From NCBI GenBank assembly GCA_903859815.1, contig CAIOOA010000185.1:40384-104383 (forward strand): DNA of 64,000 bases, written 5' to 3'. Both the position numbers and the translations under genes were made by a program. Of the stretch, positions 55,753 through 64,000 are shown in pieces; the stretch's first letter is position 1, and each line of letters starts with the position of its first letter. The notes below the pieces were generated by a model. It saw only the letters and a list, made by a program, of their open reading frames with translations. It searched no databases and was not told the DNA's origin. The stretch is from an uncultured Methylococcaceae bacterium. Its GTDB lineage: Bacteria; Pseudomonadota; Gammaproteobacteria; Methylococcales; Methylococcaceae.

Positions 55753-57279
55753 ATGAAAACAAGCAAGATTGTAGCTTCAATAGGAACAATCACATCTCTG
55801 GCTTTCGCCAATTGCGATGTTTATGCAGCAAAGAGCATGCCTGCATCCATGGCTGAAATGTGGAAAATAATCCAACAGCAACAAAAGGAAATCGAAGCGT
55901 TAAAAGCCAAAGTCAACAATGGCGATGTCCAAAAACATGAAGCGGACAACTCACAAAGTGAGCCAAAGGACGGAACCAACAAACCGGAAAAAGCCTTAGC
56001 GTCTTCTCCAACAGAAACGACAGGGGTTGAAGCTGTTGCCGATGCCAATCAAAAGCCATCTGCCCCCAAGAAGACTGGCACTTCAGAGGTTGAACGCAAA
56101 ACCAATATCCTTGCCGATGAAGTGGCTAAGATTAAATCTCAATTATTTATCCCGGACAAACGGGAATATAAAGTTGAATATGGCTATGGCCCGGCTGCTT
56201 CCGAGGTTTACCGCGTCAACCGTGGATTGTCGATAGGTGGCTATGGCGAAGCGGTTTACACCAATTACACCGCCAATAAAGGCAACCGAAGCGATTCGGC
56301 TGACTTGCTTCGGGGTGTGATTTATATTGGCTACAAATTCAACGATTGGATTGTATTGAACAATGAAATTGAATTTGAACATGGCACTACCAGAGAGGAC
56401 AGTTCTGGACGCTCTTCCGGCCAAGTATCCGTGGAGTTTTCCCAACTCGATTTTTTCTTGCATAAAAATGCCAACATTCGCGCTGGTTTAATGCTAATGC
56501 CCATGGGTTTCATCAACGAAATTCACGAACCCACTACTTTCCACGGCAATTACCGACCCGATGTGGAACGTTTTATCATCCCAACGACTTGGCGTGAATT
56601 GGGCGCGGGTTTGTTTGGTGAGATCACTCCTGAAATTCAATATAGAATGTACGCAGTCAATGGCTTGCGGGCTGATAAATTCACCAGTGGCGGTATTCGT
56701 GATGGTCGTCAAAGTGGATCGACATCGCTGGCAGAAAATTGGGCATTTACTGGACGAGTTGATTACACACCTGCCACTGCACCGGGCGTTTTGCTGGGTG
56801 CATCAGCTTTCTTGGGTGATGCTGGTCAAGACAAGCTATATGCTGGCCGACAGGCCGATGTTTTCACGCAATTGTATGAGGGCCATCTACAATGGCATTA
56901 CAAAGGCTTGGAATTCCGCACTCTAGGCGCATACGGCAATATCGGCGATGCGGGCTTGGTGAGTGCCAATAATAAAGTCACCGTCGGTAGCGAAAACTTT
57001 GGTGTTTATGGGGAACTGGCTTACGATATCATGCCGCTTTTGTGGCAAGGCACGACTCAATATCTCGCGCCGTTCTTCCGTTATGAGCGTTACAATACTC
57101 TGGCAGCGACACCGGCTGGTTTTAGAGACGACCGGACATGGGATCGTTGGATTTATCAAGGTGGCCTGACTTATAAGCCTATCCAAAACGTTGCTGTCAA
57201 ATTAGATTACCGGAATATTAATTCCAATGGTGGCGGATTGCCCCATGAATTGAATCTTGGTTTCGGTTTTATGTATTAA
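55753..57279 (+). CDS. Outer-membrane porin-like protein (Fur-linked)
   Basis: 508 residues: signal peptide of about 26 residues ending VYAA, then a coiled-coil segment EMWKIIQQQQKEIEALKAKV (trimeric porin style), a disordered Lys/Thr-rich linker, then a beta-barrel of about 350 residues ending GFGFMY with a terminal aromatic residue. It resembles the phosphate-selective porin OprO/OprP fold but lacks a clear assignment. The Fur box upstream points to iron-linked expression. Followed after 196 bases by an FMN-binding gene, same strand. Confidence 0.85.
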   Translation: MKTSKIVASIGTITSLAFANCDVYAAKSMPASMAEMWKIIQQQQKEIEALKAKVNNGDVQKHEADNSQSEPKDGTNKPEKALASSPTETTGVEAVADANQKPSAPKKTGTSEVERKTNILADEVAKIKSQLFIPDKREYKVEYGYGPAASEVYRVNRGLSIGGYGEAVYTNYTANKGNRSDSADLLRGVIYIGYKFNDWIVLNNEIEFEHGTTREDSSGRSSGQVSVEFSQLDFFLHKNANIRAGLMLMPMGFINEIHEPTTFHGNYRPDVERFIIPTTWRELGAGLFGEITPEIQYRMYAVNGLRADKFTSGGIRDGRQSGSTSLAENWAFTGRVDYTPATAPGVLLGASAFLGDAGQDKLYAGRQADVFTQLYEGHLQWHYKGLEFRTLGAYGNIGDAGLVSANNKVTVGSENFGVYGELAYDIMPLLWQGTTQYLAPFFRYERYNTLAATPAGFRDDRTWDRWIYQGGLTYKPIQNVAVKLDYRNINSNGGGLPHELNLGFGFMY

Positions 57280-57475
57280 TTTGAATGGCTATCTTAGGCC
57301 AAGGTATGAAAATGAAATCGCCTATGACGAACTCTCATTTTGGTCGTGAGGTAGTTTTTTTGGAGAATACACAATTTTCGAATATCGTAAACAGCAACCT
57401 GTTGTCTTATTGATAATAATCTTGCCAGAAATGGCATTTTATTTAGAGCAGTCCACAAAATAAGCGAGAATTCAA

Positions 57476-58018
57476 TTGTTCAAAACAACATCACTAATGT
57501 TCTTGGTACTTTTTGGTTTTGCCACGATTTCGGCGGCTACGGTTTATTACAGCAAAGAAGAAGCTTTCGAACTCGCCTTTGGTGCGGGTGCGGAAGTTGA
57601 ATCCCTGCCAGTATTTTTAACCGATGAGCAAACCGAACAGATCGAAAAGATTGCCCAGGCTAAACTTGATTCCAAGCTGTTTACCTTTCATGTGGGCAAA
57701 CGGTCAGGCCAGATATTGGGCTATGCGGCCATTGAATCGCACAATGTCCGCACTCAGCCGGAAACCGTGATGATTTTGTTATCGCCAACCGGGCAATTAC
57801 AGCGAGTCGAAATGCTGGCCTTCCATGAGCCCCCCGAATATCAGCCGCCAGCGCGTTGGTTTGAACGTTTATATGGTAAACCGATTGGCGACTTGCGTCT
57901 AAACCAAGGTGTGGACGGCATTGCCGGGGCAACATTGAGTTCGAGTGCTTCACTGGATGGTATTCGCAAGGTGATGGCGATTTATCAAATCGCGTTGAAA
58001 CAGGGGAAAAACCAATGA
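57476..58018 (+). CDS. Periplasmic FMN-binding domain protein
   Basis: 180 residues from a TTG at 57476; a later ATG (57497) is possible. Signal peptide MFKTTSLMFLVLFGFATISA. The FMN_bind domain covers about 65-170 with the flavinylation motif DGIAGATLSSS (Thr153), the target of ApbE. Overlaps the next gene by ATGA. The pair is typical of extracytosolic electron transfer modules. Confidence 0.88.
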   Translation: MFKTTSLMFLVLFGFATISAATVYYSKEEAFELAFGAGAEVESLPVFLTDEQTEQIEKIAQAKLDSKLFTFHVGKRSGQILGYAAIESHNVRTQPETVMILLSPTGQLQRVEMLAFHEPPEYQPPARWFERLYGKPIGDLRLNQGVDGIAGATLSSSASLDGIRKVMAIYQIALKQGKNQ

Positions 58019-58557
58019 GATTTTTTGTGACGGGCGAGCAGAGGAGACAATCCTTGCTTAATACGATAGTGCTGATGTTTTTGGCCTATATTGCGTTATT
58101 GTGGGTTAGCAATGGCATGATGTACTTTCACAAAATGGGATTGAACCCGGATTCAGTCGTCGAATATTATCTTGGCTCCGAGGAAAAATTCACTCAGCCG
58201 AAAAGCTATCAAAGCTTGCTGGAGGTCACCCATTTTCATTTGTTTGCCATGGGGATGCTGGCGGTGACGTTGACCCACTTGCTGCTTTTTACACCCTTGT
58301 CTGTAGGTTTGAAAGTCTGGTTAACCAGTTTGACTTTCTTTTCCGCTGTAGCCGATGAAATTGCCGGCTGGCTAGTGCGTTTCGTCCATCCTGCCTTTGC
58401 TTGGTTCAAGATCGCCGCATTTGTCACCTTGGAATTCAGTTTGGCGGCCATGTTGATTTTGGTGAGTGCGTCCTTGGTTTGGCAACGATTGGAACAACGT
58501 TCACGAGAGAAAGCCAGTGACATTCCTCTGGCAGTTGGTGAGAGTCGGGCAGAATAG
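58015..58557 (+). CDS. Four-helix membrane protein partner of the FMN-binding protein
   Basis: 180 residues. Hydrophobic spans at about 14-33, 76-96, 102-122 and 131-158. Several histidines lie at helix ends (EVTHFHLFAMG and TLTHLLLF), possible heme ligands, but unproven. Coupled to the FMN-binding gene by ATGA overlap. Probably moves electrons from a quinol or cytoplasmic donor to the flavoprotein; inference from context. Confidence 0.8.
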   Translation: MRFFVTGEQRRQSLLNTIVLMFLAYIALLWVSNGMMYFHKMGLNPDSVVEYYLGSEEKFTQPKSYQSLLEVTHFHLFAMGMLAVTLTHLLLFTPLSVGLKVWLTSLTFFSAVADEIAGWLVRFVHPAFAWFKIAAFVTLEFSLAAMLILVSASLVWQRLEQRSREKASDIPLAVGESRAE

Positions 58558-58560
58558 TTA

Positions 58561-59026
58561 TTATTGCCCGCTTAAGGTTTCATTGATCTTGCCAATTTGT
58601 TTTGCCGTCACCGCAGCAAGTTCCTTGTCATCCATTTGATCCGCACTTTCGCCGGCTAAGGCGGGTAGTTTGGCAAAAGCAAAATTGTTGGATAGCGCCG
58701 CGAGAACAGCATCCCGTTCTTGTTTGGGTCGTTGATGCTAGGCAGGATTTGGTTGGCTTGTTGGAAGTTCGCTGCCGCTTGTTTCTTCTGACCGACTAGC
58801 ATTTGGCTGGCTGCCAAGCTTGCCAGTCCCCTAATTTTTTTGCATCATCCAATAGTATGCCTTGCTTGACGATGGCTTTTAAATTCTTGTTGGCGATATG
58901 TTCCACTTCAGAGGCTTCCAAACCGAGCAACTCTGCAATACTGTCGATGCTCGCTTTGCGGTCGGTTATTTCTGTGTCTATGCCAATAAAGATAAGATCA
59001 TACAATTCGCCCACTATTTGCCCCAT
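58561..59026 (-). pseudogene. Hypothetical gene with two frameshifts
   Basis: Minus-strand text reads MGQIVGELYDLIFIGIDTEI ... LLDDAKKLG, then LASLAASQMLVGQKKQAAAN ... QILPSINDPN in a second frame, then QERDAVLAALSNNFAFAKLP ... INETLSGQ in a third, ending at 58561. The three blocks form one helical protein of about 155 residues. Breaks at about 58825 and 58725. Unknown function. Confidence 0.65.
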
Positions 59027-59198
59027 CTTTACGGTTGATTCATTAACTAATAATTGTGGAGATGATAGAGGATAAGGCTTGCCTAAATCTCAAGCAAGCC
59101 TCTAACAAAGTATCCCTGTCGATTAACAGACATTTGCGCTGCGATTTTGGCGCTGCGATTGCCGAGCAATTCCAAGGGAAGCGTGAATCGGGCTTTGG

Positions 59199-59699
59199 CT
59201 AAGGCAACTTCACTGGATGGGTGAACACCAAATCCTGATCCTTGACCGCCGAATGGCAAGCGATGCACTCTTGGGCGAAATCAGGTTTTTCATAGGGTTT
59301 TAATTCCGTGCCTATCCAACGTCCCCAACCCCAACCGCCAGTGGAGGCATATTTCACCGTGTCCTTAATCATAAAATCGGCGCGGGTAAAGTCGCCGGGT
59401 ATGGTGGCGGCAGGGTATTTGTCGCTGATCTTGTGTTTCCAACCCAATTTGGCAAGGATGGCTCCATTCGGCCATGGATTAGTCTTGCCTGCTCTTGCCG
59501 CTTCAATGGCGACATCATTGCCCAATATAGCGCGTAAGGTCTGGTCGTCAGCACGTTGGGACACGCCGATCAAACGGAAATTCTTGTAACCTTCAGGAAT
59601 GGCTATGCCATTATTGCCGACCGCCACTTTCGCCTCTTCGGCTTGTAGCAGAGTCGTGGATGCAAGCAATGCGGAAAACACTATTACAGTTCTTTTCAT
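59199..59699 (-). CDS. Cytochrome P460
   Basis: 166 residues, periplasmic. Signal peptide MKRTVIVFSALLASTTLLQA, and a C-terminal heme c site CIACH (145-149), preceded by the family core NPWPNGAILAKLGWKHK, where a lysine crosslinks the heme in known P460s, and YASTGGWGWGRW. P460 oxidises hydroxylamine in methanotrophs and ammonia oxidisers, relieving toxicity of ammonia co-oxidation. No hao gene is nearby. Confidence 0.9.
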   Translation of the reverse strand: MKRTVIVFSALLASTTLLQAEEAKVAVGNNGIAIPEGYKNFRLIGVSQRADDQTLRAILGNDVAIEAARAGKTNPWPNGAILAKLGWKHKISDKYPAATIPGDFTRADFMIKDTVKYASTGGWGWGRWIGTELKPYEKPDFAQECIACHSAVKDQDLVFTHPVKLP

Positions 59700-59959
59700 G
59701 GGTCTGGCCTTTTGAAAATTGAGGTCTAAATGTTTAAGCTAACAGAGCGTAAGCCGTGGGTAAAGTCTATCGGGTGATTTTTTTGAGCAAATTTTGTCGC
59801 CACATCCCTAACCTTCACTGCCGTTAAGTTAAGGATTTTACACCTGTCAAAACGTTTGTAGTCCCGGCTTCAGCCAGTTCTTTTCGGTCAGTTTTCCGGC
59901 CAAAGGCGGAACTACGAACACCAATTGGCTTGCTAAAGCGTTAGGACAAAAAACTGAAC

Positions 59960-61327
59960 TCACCGAAAAATATTCCGCCATGAAAAACCCGGTGATGAGG
60001 GAATCTTGGAGTAATCAAGCTCTGTAGGCCGCTTGCCGGGGCTGGGTAGGCTGGCGAGGGTTCCATCATAAGGTGGCAACCCCACTTGTTTGCGGTTTTC
60101 GGCCCAACGATTGCCTTCTTGCTTGATGCCATCCATGCCCATTCCATTGAGCCCGACCATTAAATTGTTGCGAACCACGATGGGACCGAGTTTTTTCCCC
60201 CTAAACAATATTTTCCCTCCACGCCTGTCATCGTCATAAATGATCCAATTGTCTTCCAGCAATAGAGAATGTCCGTAAGGAAGCAGTCGGGCAGGTTCTA
60301 GTGCAAGGCCGATCACTTCGCTATTGTCGGAATCTGGCCCTTGTTGGATGACGTTGCGGCGTAGAGTAATGTCGCCACCGGCAAAAGCGTCCAAGGCTCT
60401 AGAGTTATGGCTGTTCAAAGCGGCAATGATGCTGTCTTCCACGATTACCTTTTGCACCCCTGATTTCAGCGAATGTCCGGCATTGACGGTAGAGAGTATC
60501 TTACTGCGGCTAATCAGTAATTCGTTACCATGGGTTAGGTAAATTCCATGGGCTTGACCATTGCCAAAGCCATTAGCTTCAAAGACTGAATCTTCTATGG
60601 TCAAGCGACCCGTGAAGCCGCCCAATAACCCATCTTGGCTGTCATGACAATAGACATTTTTGATCGTAATATCACGGCTGCCGGGGTCCAAGCGGATGCA
60701 CGCACCATTGCCGTCGCCTACTTGAATTCCAGAAATTTCAATTCCTTCGATGCTAATATTCGGCCCGTTGATGACCAATGGACCTTTGCCTATGCAAACA
60801 CCTCCGACCAGATGGGTTCTGGACCCGTCCTTGCCCCGCAAACCGACTAAGCGCAGTGGCTTATTAATAATCGCACAAGTCCCATTGATTTGGGCGGCCA
60901 CCATGACCACACCTCCCGGCGGAGTGGCATTGACCGCCTGTTGCAAATCTTGAAAGTCACAACCCTGATAGCAAACCGAAACGTTGTTATTCGGTTTAAG
61001 GCTTGGAGGTAGGCTAGTCGACACGGCTTGCGCTGGCTCTGGGGGTGCAAGCGGCGGCGGCGGATTAGGTTTAACCTCAACTGTTTGCAGCCGTTTCAGT
61101 TCTACTTCAATCTGTTGAATACGCTTGCTTTGCCGCTCTAGCGAAAGCCTGAATTCTTCGCGTAAAGCCTGGATTTCAGTGGTCAGATCGCTGGCTTCAT
61201 GCTGCCGATAATAACCCAAGTCCCGACGAACTCGTTCCACTCTTGGATCAATCTCTTCTGACCATCCAAGCGTCAAATAGCCATAAACCATCATTGCAGC
61301 GGTTAGTTTCAGAAAAACGTTAGTCAT
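59960..61327 (-). CDS. Secreted right-handed beta-helix protein with N-terminal coiled coil
   Basis: 455 residues. Signal peptide of about 22 residues, then a coiled coil (about 50-85, ALREEFRLSLERQSKRIQQI), a Pro-rich linker (PNPPPPLAPPEPAQA), and a parallel beta-helix from about 120 to 400 with NISIEGIEISGIQ, DITIKNVYCHDSQ, LTIEDSVFEANGF and LLISRSKILSTV rungs. No catalytic residues of a known lyase are recognised. It may bind or modify a surface polysaccharide. Confidence 0.82.
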   Translation of the reverse strand: MTNVFLKLTAAMMVYGYLTLGWSEEIDPRVERVRRDLGYYRQHEASDLTTEIQALREEFRLSLERQSKRIQQIEVELKRLQTVEVKPNPPPPLAPPEPAQAVSTSLPPSLKPNNNVSVCYQGCDFQDLQQAVNATPPGGVVMVAAQINGTCAIINKPLRLVGLRGKDGSRTHLVGGVCIGKGPLVINGPNISIEGIEISGIQVGDGNGACIRLDPGSRDITIKNVYCHDSQDGLLGGFTGRLTIEDSVFEANGFGNGQAHGIYLTHGNELLISRSKILSTVNAGHSLKSGVQKVIVEDSIIAALNSHNSRALDAFAGGDITLRRNVIQQGPDSDNSEVIGLALEPARLLPYGHSLLLEDNWIIYDDDRRGGKILFRGKKLGPIVVRNNLMVGLNGMGMDGIKQEGNRWAENRKQVGLPPYDGTLASLPSPGKRPTELDYSKIPSSPGFSWRNIFR

Positions 61328-61508
61328 TGTCTTGGGCCTGATTCTTAGCTGTCATGGAACAATATCCCTCTATCACAGAAGTAGAGCGGGCTTTAAGCTT
61401 GCGAAGCGCCAGTCCACAAGGTTTGCCTTTTCGTCACTCAGCTATAGCCTACACGCTTCCTTTTTTCTATGCCAGTTCCATTATTTGAAAAAAACACTTG
61501 CCTTGTTA

Positions 61509-61524
61509 AGACGACTGGTCGTAT
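61509..61524 (+). promoter_or_regulatory. TetR-type operator upstream of the regulator
   Basis: AGACGAC-TG-GTCGTAT, a two-base-centred dyad with one mismatch, 11 bases before the regulator start at 61535. The same dyad recurs at 62151. Confidence 0.8.
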
Positions 61525-61534
61525 TCTATTCGCC

Positions 61535-62131
61535 ATGATGAAAACCGCAACGAAACACATCACACGAGAAAAACTGCTAGACCAAGGCGTCGCCATGTTC
61601 ACCGAGCATGGCTATCATGGCGTGGGTCTGCAAGACATACTGAAAAGTGTTGGGGTTCCTAAAGGGTCTTTTTACAATTATTTTGCCAGCAAGGAAGAAT
61701 TTGGCGCGGCTTCCATCGGACATTATATTGAACCCTTTATTAAACTACTGGATCAATGGCTCAAACGCCCCGATTTGAATGCAGCCGCTGCATTGGAAGG
61801 CTATTTTGCCGAATTGACCCACGAAATCGAGCTGCAAGGTTTTGTTGGCGGTTGTTTGCTGGGAAATCTGATCGGCGAAATTGGAGACACCAGTGAAATT
61901 TGCCATGTTGCCTTGAGCAATGCCCTGCATCTTTATCGCGACAAACTAAAGGCAGGGTTGGAACGCGGCCAGCGGGAAGGCCAGTTCCGTACCGATAAAA
62001 GCGCGGAAGCAATGGCAGACTTTCTTTCCGACACTTGGCAGGGTGCTTTACTGCGGATGAAAATTGAGCAATCCAGCGCTCCCTTGACCGCCTGTTATAG
62101 GAATTTGCTGCTCGATTATTTCAAAGCTTAA
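61535..62131 (+). CDS. TetR/AcrR family repressor
   Basis: About 198 residues from the paired ATGs at 61535/61538. N-terminal HTH: TREKLLDQGVAMFTEHGYHG and VGLQDILKSVGVPKGSFYNY. The ligand domain contains a Cys at EIELQGFVGGCLLGNLIGEIG, seen in regulators that sense small electrophiles or thiols. Two matching operators flank its own start and the next operon, so it likely represses itself and the DUF4242-mtoX genes. Confidence 0.92.
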   Translation: MMKTATKHITREKLLDQGVAMFTEHGYHGVGLQDILKSVGVPKGSFYNYFASKEEFGAASIGHYIEPFIKLLDQWLKRPDLNAAAALEGYFAELTHEIELQGFVGGCLLGNLIGEIGDTSEICHVALSNALHLYRDKLKAGLERGQREGQFRTDKSAEAMADFLSDTWQGALLRMKIEQSSAPLTACYRNLLLDYFKA

Positions 62132-62150
62132 AAAATTTTGCGCAACTGCA

Positions 62151-62166
62151 AGACGACCAGTCGTCT
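62151..62166 (+). promoter_or_regulatory. TetR-type operator upstream of the DUF4242 gene
   Basis: AGACGAC-CA-GTCGTCT, with perfect seven-base arms, 34 bases before the ATG at 62201. The better of two copies of the dyad in this locus. Confidence 0.85.
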
Positions 62167-62200
62167 CTACATCAACCACAACCATACAGGAGAGTCCACC

Positions 62201-62485
62201 ATGCCGAAATACATCATTGAACGAGACATTCCCAATGCAGGGCAATTGTCCGCTTTAGAGTTGCAGGGAATTTCGCAAAAGTCCTGCTCCATTTTGAAAA
62301 ACCTAGGATCCCAGATTCAATGGATCGAGAGTTACGTGACCCAGGATAAGGTCTTTTGTGTCTATATCGCCCCGAACGAGGCGATGATCCGGGAACACGC
62401 CGAGCAAGGTGGTTTCCCAGCCAATAGCATTCGTCAAATCGTCACCATGATAGACCCTTGCACCGCAGAAAATTGCCCGGCTTAG
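62201..62485 (+). CDS. DUF4242 family protein
   Basis: 94 residues: MPKYIIERDIPNAGQLSALE and KNLGSQIQWIESYVTQDKVF, the small ferredoxin-like DUF4242 fold; members have been reported to bind nickel. The C-terminal TMIDPCTAENCPA has two cysteines. The start has AGGAGAG ahead. It sits 38 bases before mtoX and is under the same operator. Confidence 0.85.
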   Translation: MPKYIIERDIPNAGQLSALELQGISQKSCSILKNLGSQIQWIESYVTQDKVFCVYIAPNEAMIREHAEQGGFPANSIRQIVTMIDPCTAENCPA

Positions 62486-62523
62486 ATCGGGCCAAAAAAA
62501 ACTACTACAGAGGTTATGCACAC

Positions 62524-63897
62524 ATGAATAAAACCATCTCCCAGACGATCCGCGGTCTACTGACAGGCTTTACGGCCTTCGGTTTGTTGGGCTTCGCCGC
62601 AATGCCCACCTCGTCTTTTGCTGACGAAACCTGCGCCTCGCCTTATATGAAGAAAATCACCGGACAGGAAGATTATGTCTATGTCTGGACCTTGGGCGAA
62701 GAAGGCATAGGCGACGAGCAGGACAAATTGGTCACCGTTGATGTCAATCCAAAATCAGACAAATACGGAAAAGTCATCCATCAGTTTTCAGTGGGCGGGC
62801 GTAACGAAGCGCATCATTCCGATTTCACCGATGACCGCCAATATCTATGGACGGGGGGCTTGGACACCAGCAAAATTTTTGTCTTTGATGTGAAGAGTGA
62901 CCCATCCAAACCAAAACTGCACAAAACCATTTCCAATTTCGTCGAAAAATCGGGTGGGGTGGTGGGTCCGCACACCATGTATGCGCTGCCGGGTCGGATG
63001 ATTATCACAGGCCTTTCTAATAATAAAGACCATGGCGGTCGCACCGCACTGGTCGAATATACTAACGAGGGAGAGTATATCGCCACCTACTGGCTACCCA
63101 CCGACAGCAATTTGGAAGGCGCAGTGAAAACCGGCAAATATGCCGATGGTTACAATTATGATGTTCGCGCACTGCCCCGCAAGAATCTGCTAGTGACTTC
63201 CTCCTTCACCGGTTGGAATAACTATATGATGGATTTCGGCAAAATGCTGGCCGACCCGGAAGCCATGAAGCATTTTGGCAATACGGTGGTGACGTGGGAT
63301 TTGCATACCAAACAACCGAAAAAAGTCTTCGATGTGCCGGGTGCGCCGCTGGAAATTCGCTGTGCTTGGGGCGAGACCCATAACTATTGCTTCACGACGA
63401 CGGCATTGACCTCGAAAATTTGGCTGATCCACGAAGATGGCAAAGGCGAATGGCAAGCCAAAGAAGTGGCCGACATCGGCGACCCGGCCAAAATCCCCTT
63501 GCCGGTGGATATTTCCATTTCCAATGACGACCAACATCTATGGGTGAACACCTTCATGGACGGCAACACTCGCTTGTTTGACATTTCCAACCCTGACAAG
63601 CCGAAACAAGTCTACGAGAAGCACATTGGCTCGCAAGTCAACATGGTGTCTTCCAGTTGGGACGGCAAACGGCTGTATTACACGACTTCGCTGCTTGCCA
63701 ACTGGGACAAGAAAGGCAAGGATAACGAACAATTCTTGAAACTGTACCATTGGGACGGCAAAGAACTGAAAGAACAGTTCGCCATTGATTTCCATGCCGA
63801 GAAGCTAGGTCGTCCGCACCAAATGCGATTTGGCGCACATGCTTTATATTCTGGGGTGGCCTCCAAAGGAGGACAAGGCTTGGCAAAGGCTCAATAA
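62524..63897 (+). CDS. mtoX: Selenium-binding protein 56 / methanethiol oxidase
   Basis: 457 residues from ATG 62524. N-terminal export signal (TISQTIRGLLTGFTAFGLLG) then ASPYMKK and the SBP56 beta-propeller: YVYVWTLGEEGIGDEQDKL, HHSDFTDDRQYLWTGGLDTS, GPHTMYALPGRMIITGLSN and HQMRFGAHALYSGV. The His residues in these segments match the copper-site region of bacterial methanethiol oxidases, which convert methanethiol to formaldehyde, H2S and H2O2. Periplasmic. Expected to feed formaldehyde to the fhc pathway. Confidence 0.92.
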   Translation: MNKTISQTIRGLLTGFTAFGLLGFAAMPTSSFADETCASPYMKKITGQEDYVYVWTLGEEGIGDEQDKLVTVDVNPKSDKYGKVIHQFSVGGRNEAHHSDFTDDRQYLWTGGLDTSKIFVFDVKSDPSKPKLHKTISNFVEKSGGVVGPHTMYALPGRMIITGLSNNKDHGGRTALVEYTNEGEYIATYWLPTDSNLEGAVKTGKYADGYNYDVRALPRKNLLVTSSFTGWNNYMMDFGKMLADPEAMKHFGNTVVTWDLHTKQPKKVFDVPGAPLEIRCAWGETHNYCFTTTALTSKIWLIHEDGKGEWQAKEVADIGDPAKIPLPVDISISNDDQHLWVNTFMDGNTRLFDISNPDKPKQVYEKHIGSQVNMVSSSWDGKRLYYTTSLLANWDKKGKDNEQFLKLYHWDGKELKEQFAIDFHAEKLGRPHQMRFGAHALYSGVASKGGQGLAKAQ

Positions 63898-63912
63898 ACT
63901 ATTTGCTTCGTA

Positions 63913-63935
63913 GGGGCGGGTTTGGAACCCGCCCC
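63913..63935 (+). terminator. Hairpin after mtoX
   Basis: ggggcgggtt (63913-63922) and aacccgcccc (63926-63935), a perfect ten-base stem with a three-base loop, 15 bases beyond the stop. No T run, so it could be a REP-type repeat. Confidence 0.55.
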
Positions 63936-64000
63936 AATAAGCCGTTGCGTCTTTGTGTCGTTGCGTGATACTTTTCTGTCTTAGTATTTCAAGGAACTTA

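Noticed and set aside
59871..59935. Weak inverted repeat around gtagtccc and ggaactac
   Set aside because: Arms too imperfect to support a structure.

Overview
The window looks like a chromosome segment of a methanotrophic or methylotrophic gammaproteobacterium, probably of the Methylococcales type. This is inferred from gene content, not from a marker search. The evidence is a gammaproteobacterial atpIBEFHAGDC-glmU-glmS block, the tetrahydromethanopterin C1 genes fhcB and fhcA, a cytochrome P460, and a periplasmic SBP56/methanethiol oxidase under a TetR regulator.

Layout. 1-3.3 kb: the 3' part of pilU, then an AT-rich accessory patch (HicB-like orphan, HKD nuclease-like protein, CopG/ParE-like pair). 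3.4-6.3 kb: lgt-thyA-metK. 6.5-9.6 kb: an acetyltransferase-like gene, a sulfotransferase and a methyltransferase-nuclease fusion. 9.7-11.5 kb: a dispersed palindromic repeat, an FN3 protein and a striking 42-bp minisatellite. 11.8-22 kb: the ATP synthase operon and amino-sugar genes. 22-25.6 kb: a CNBD-HDOD protein, a Crp/Fnr regulator, a HAD phosphatase and a small membrane protein. 25.6-33.3 kb: glgX, fhcA and fhcB, with a two-gene AT-rich cassette (a nuclease-like protein and a ParB/Srx-fold protein) between the two fhc genes. 33.5-46 kb: ppk2, a 1511-residue Ycf48-type multi-propeller membrane protein with C-terminal SHOCT repeats, apbE, a UPF0182 protein and thiO. 46.1 kb: tRNA-Thr(CGT). 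46.3-53.1 kb: an accessory graveyard of hairpins, a DUF262 gene with an amber codon in its active-site motif, and a crowded row of intact and broken toxin-antitoxin genes. 53.1-55.6 kb: nagZ-hpt-methylthioinosine phosphorylase. 55.7-58.6 kb: a Fur-box-preceded porin, an FMN-binding protein and a membrane protein. 58.6-64 kb: a frameshifted pseudogene, cytochrome P460, a beta-helix protein, and a TetR-DUF4242-mtoX locus with matching operators.

How it fits together. Methanethiol oxidase releases formaldehyde, and the fhc complex takes part in H4MPT-linked C1 oxidation to formate. MetK and methylthioinosine phosphorylase make and salvage SAM-derived metabolites. ApbE could flavinylate the FMN-binding protein of the Fur-linked cluster. 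The least explained items are the cassette inside the fhc locus, the 28-repeat Ycf48 protein, the minisatellite and the Fur-linked electron-transfer cluster. Five loci carry apparent nonsense or frameshift lesions, all in accessory genes, while the core genes read cleanly. This suggests real decay more than general sequence error.
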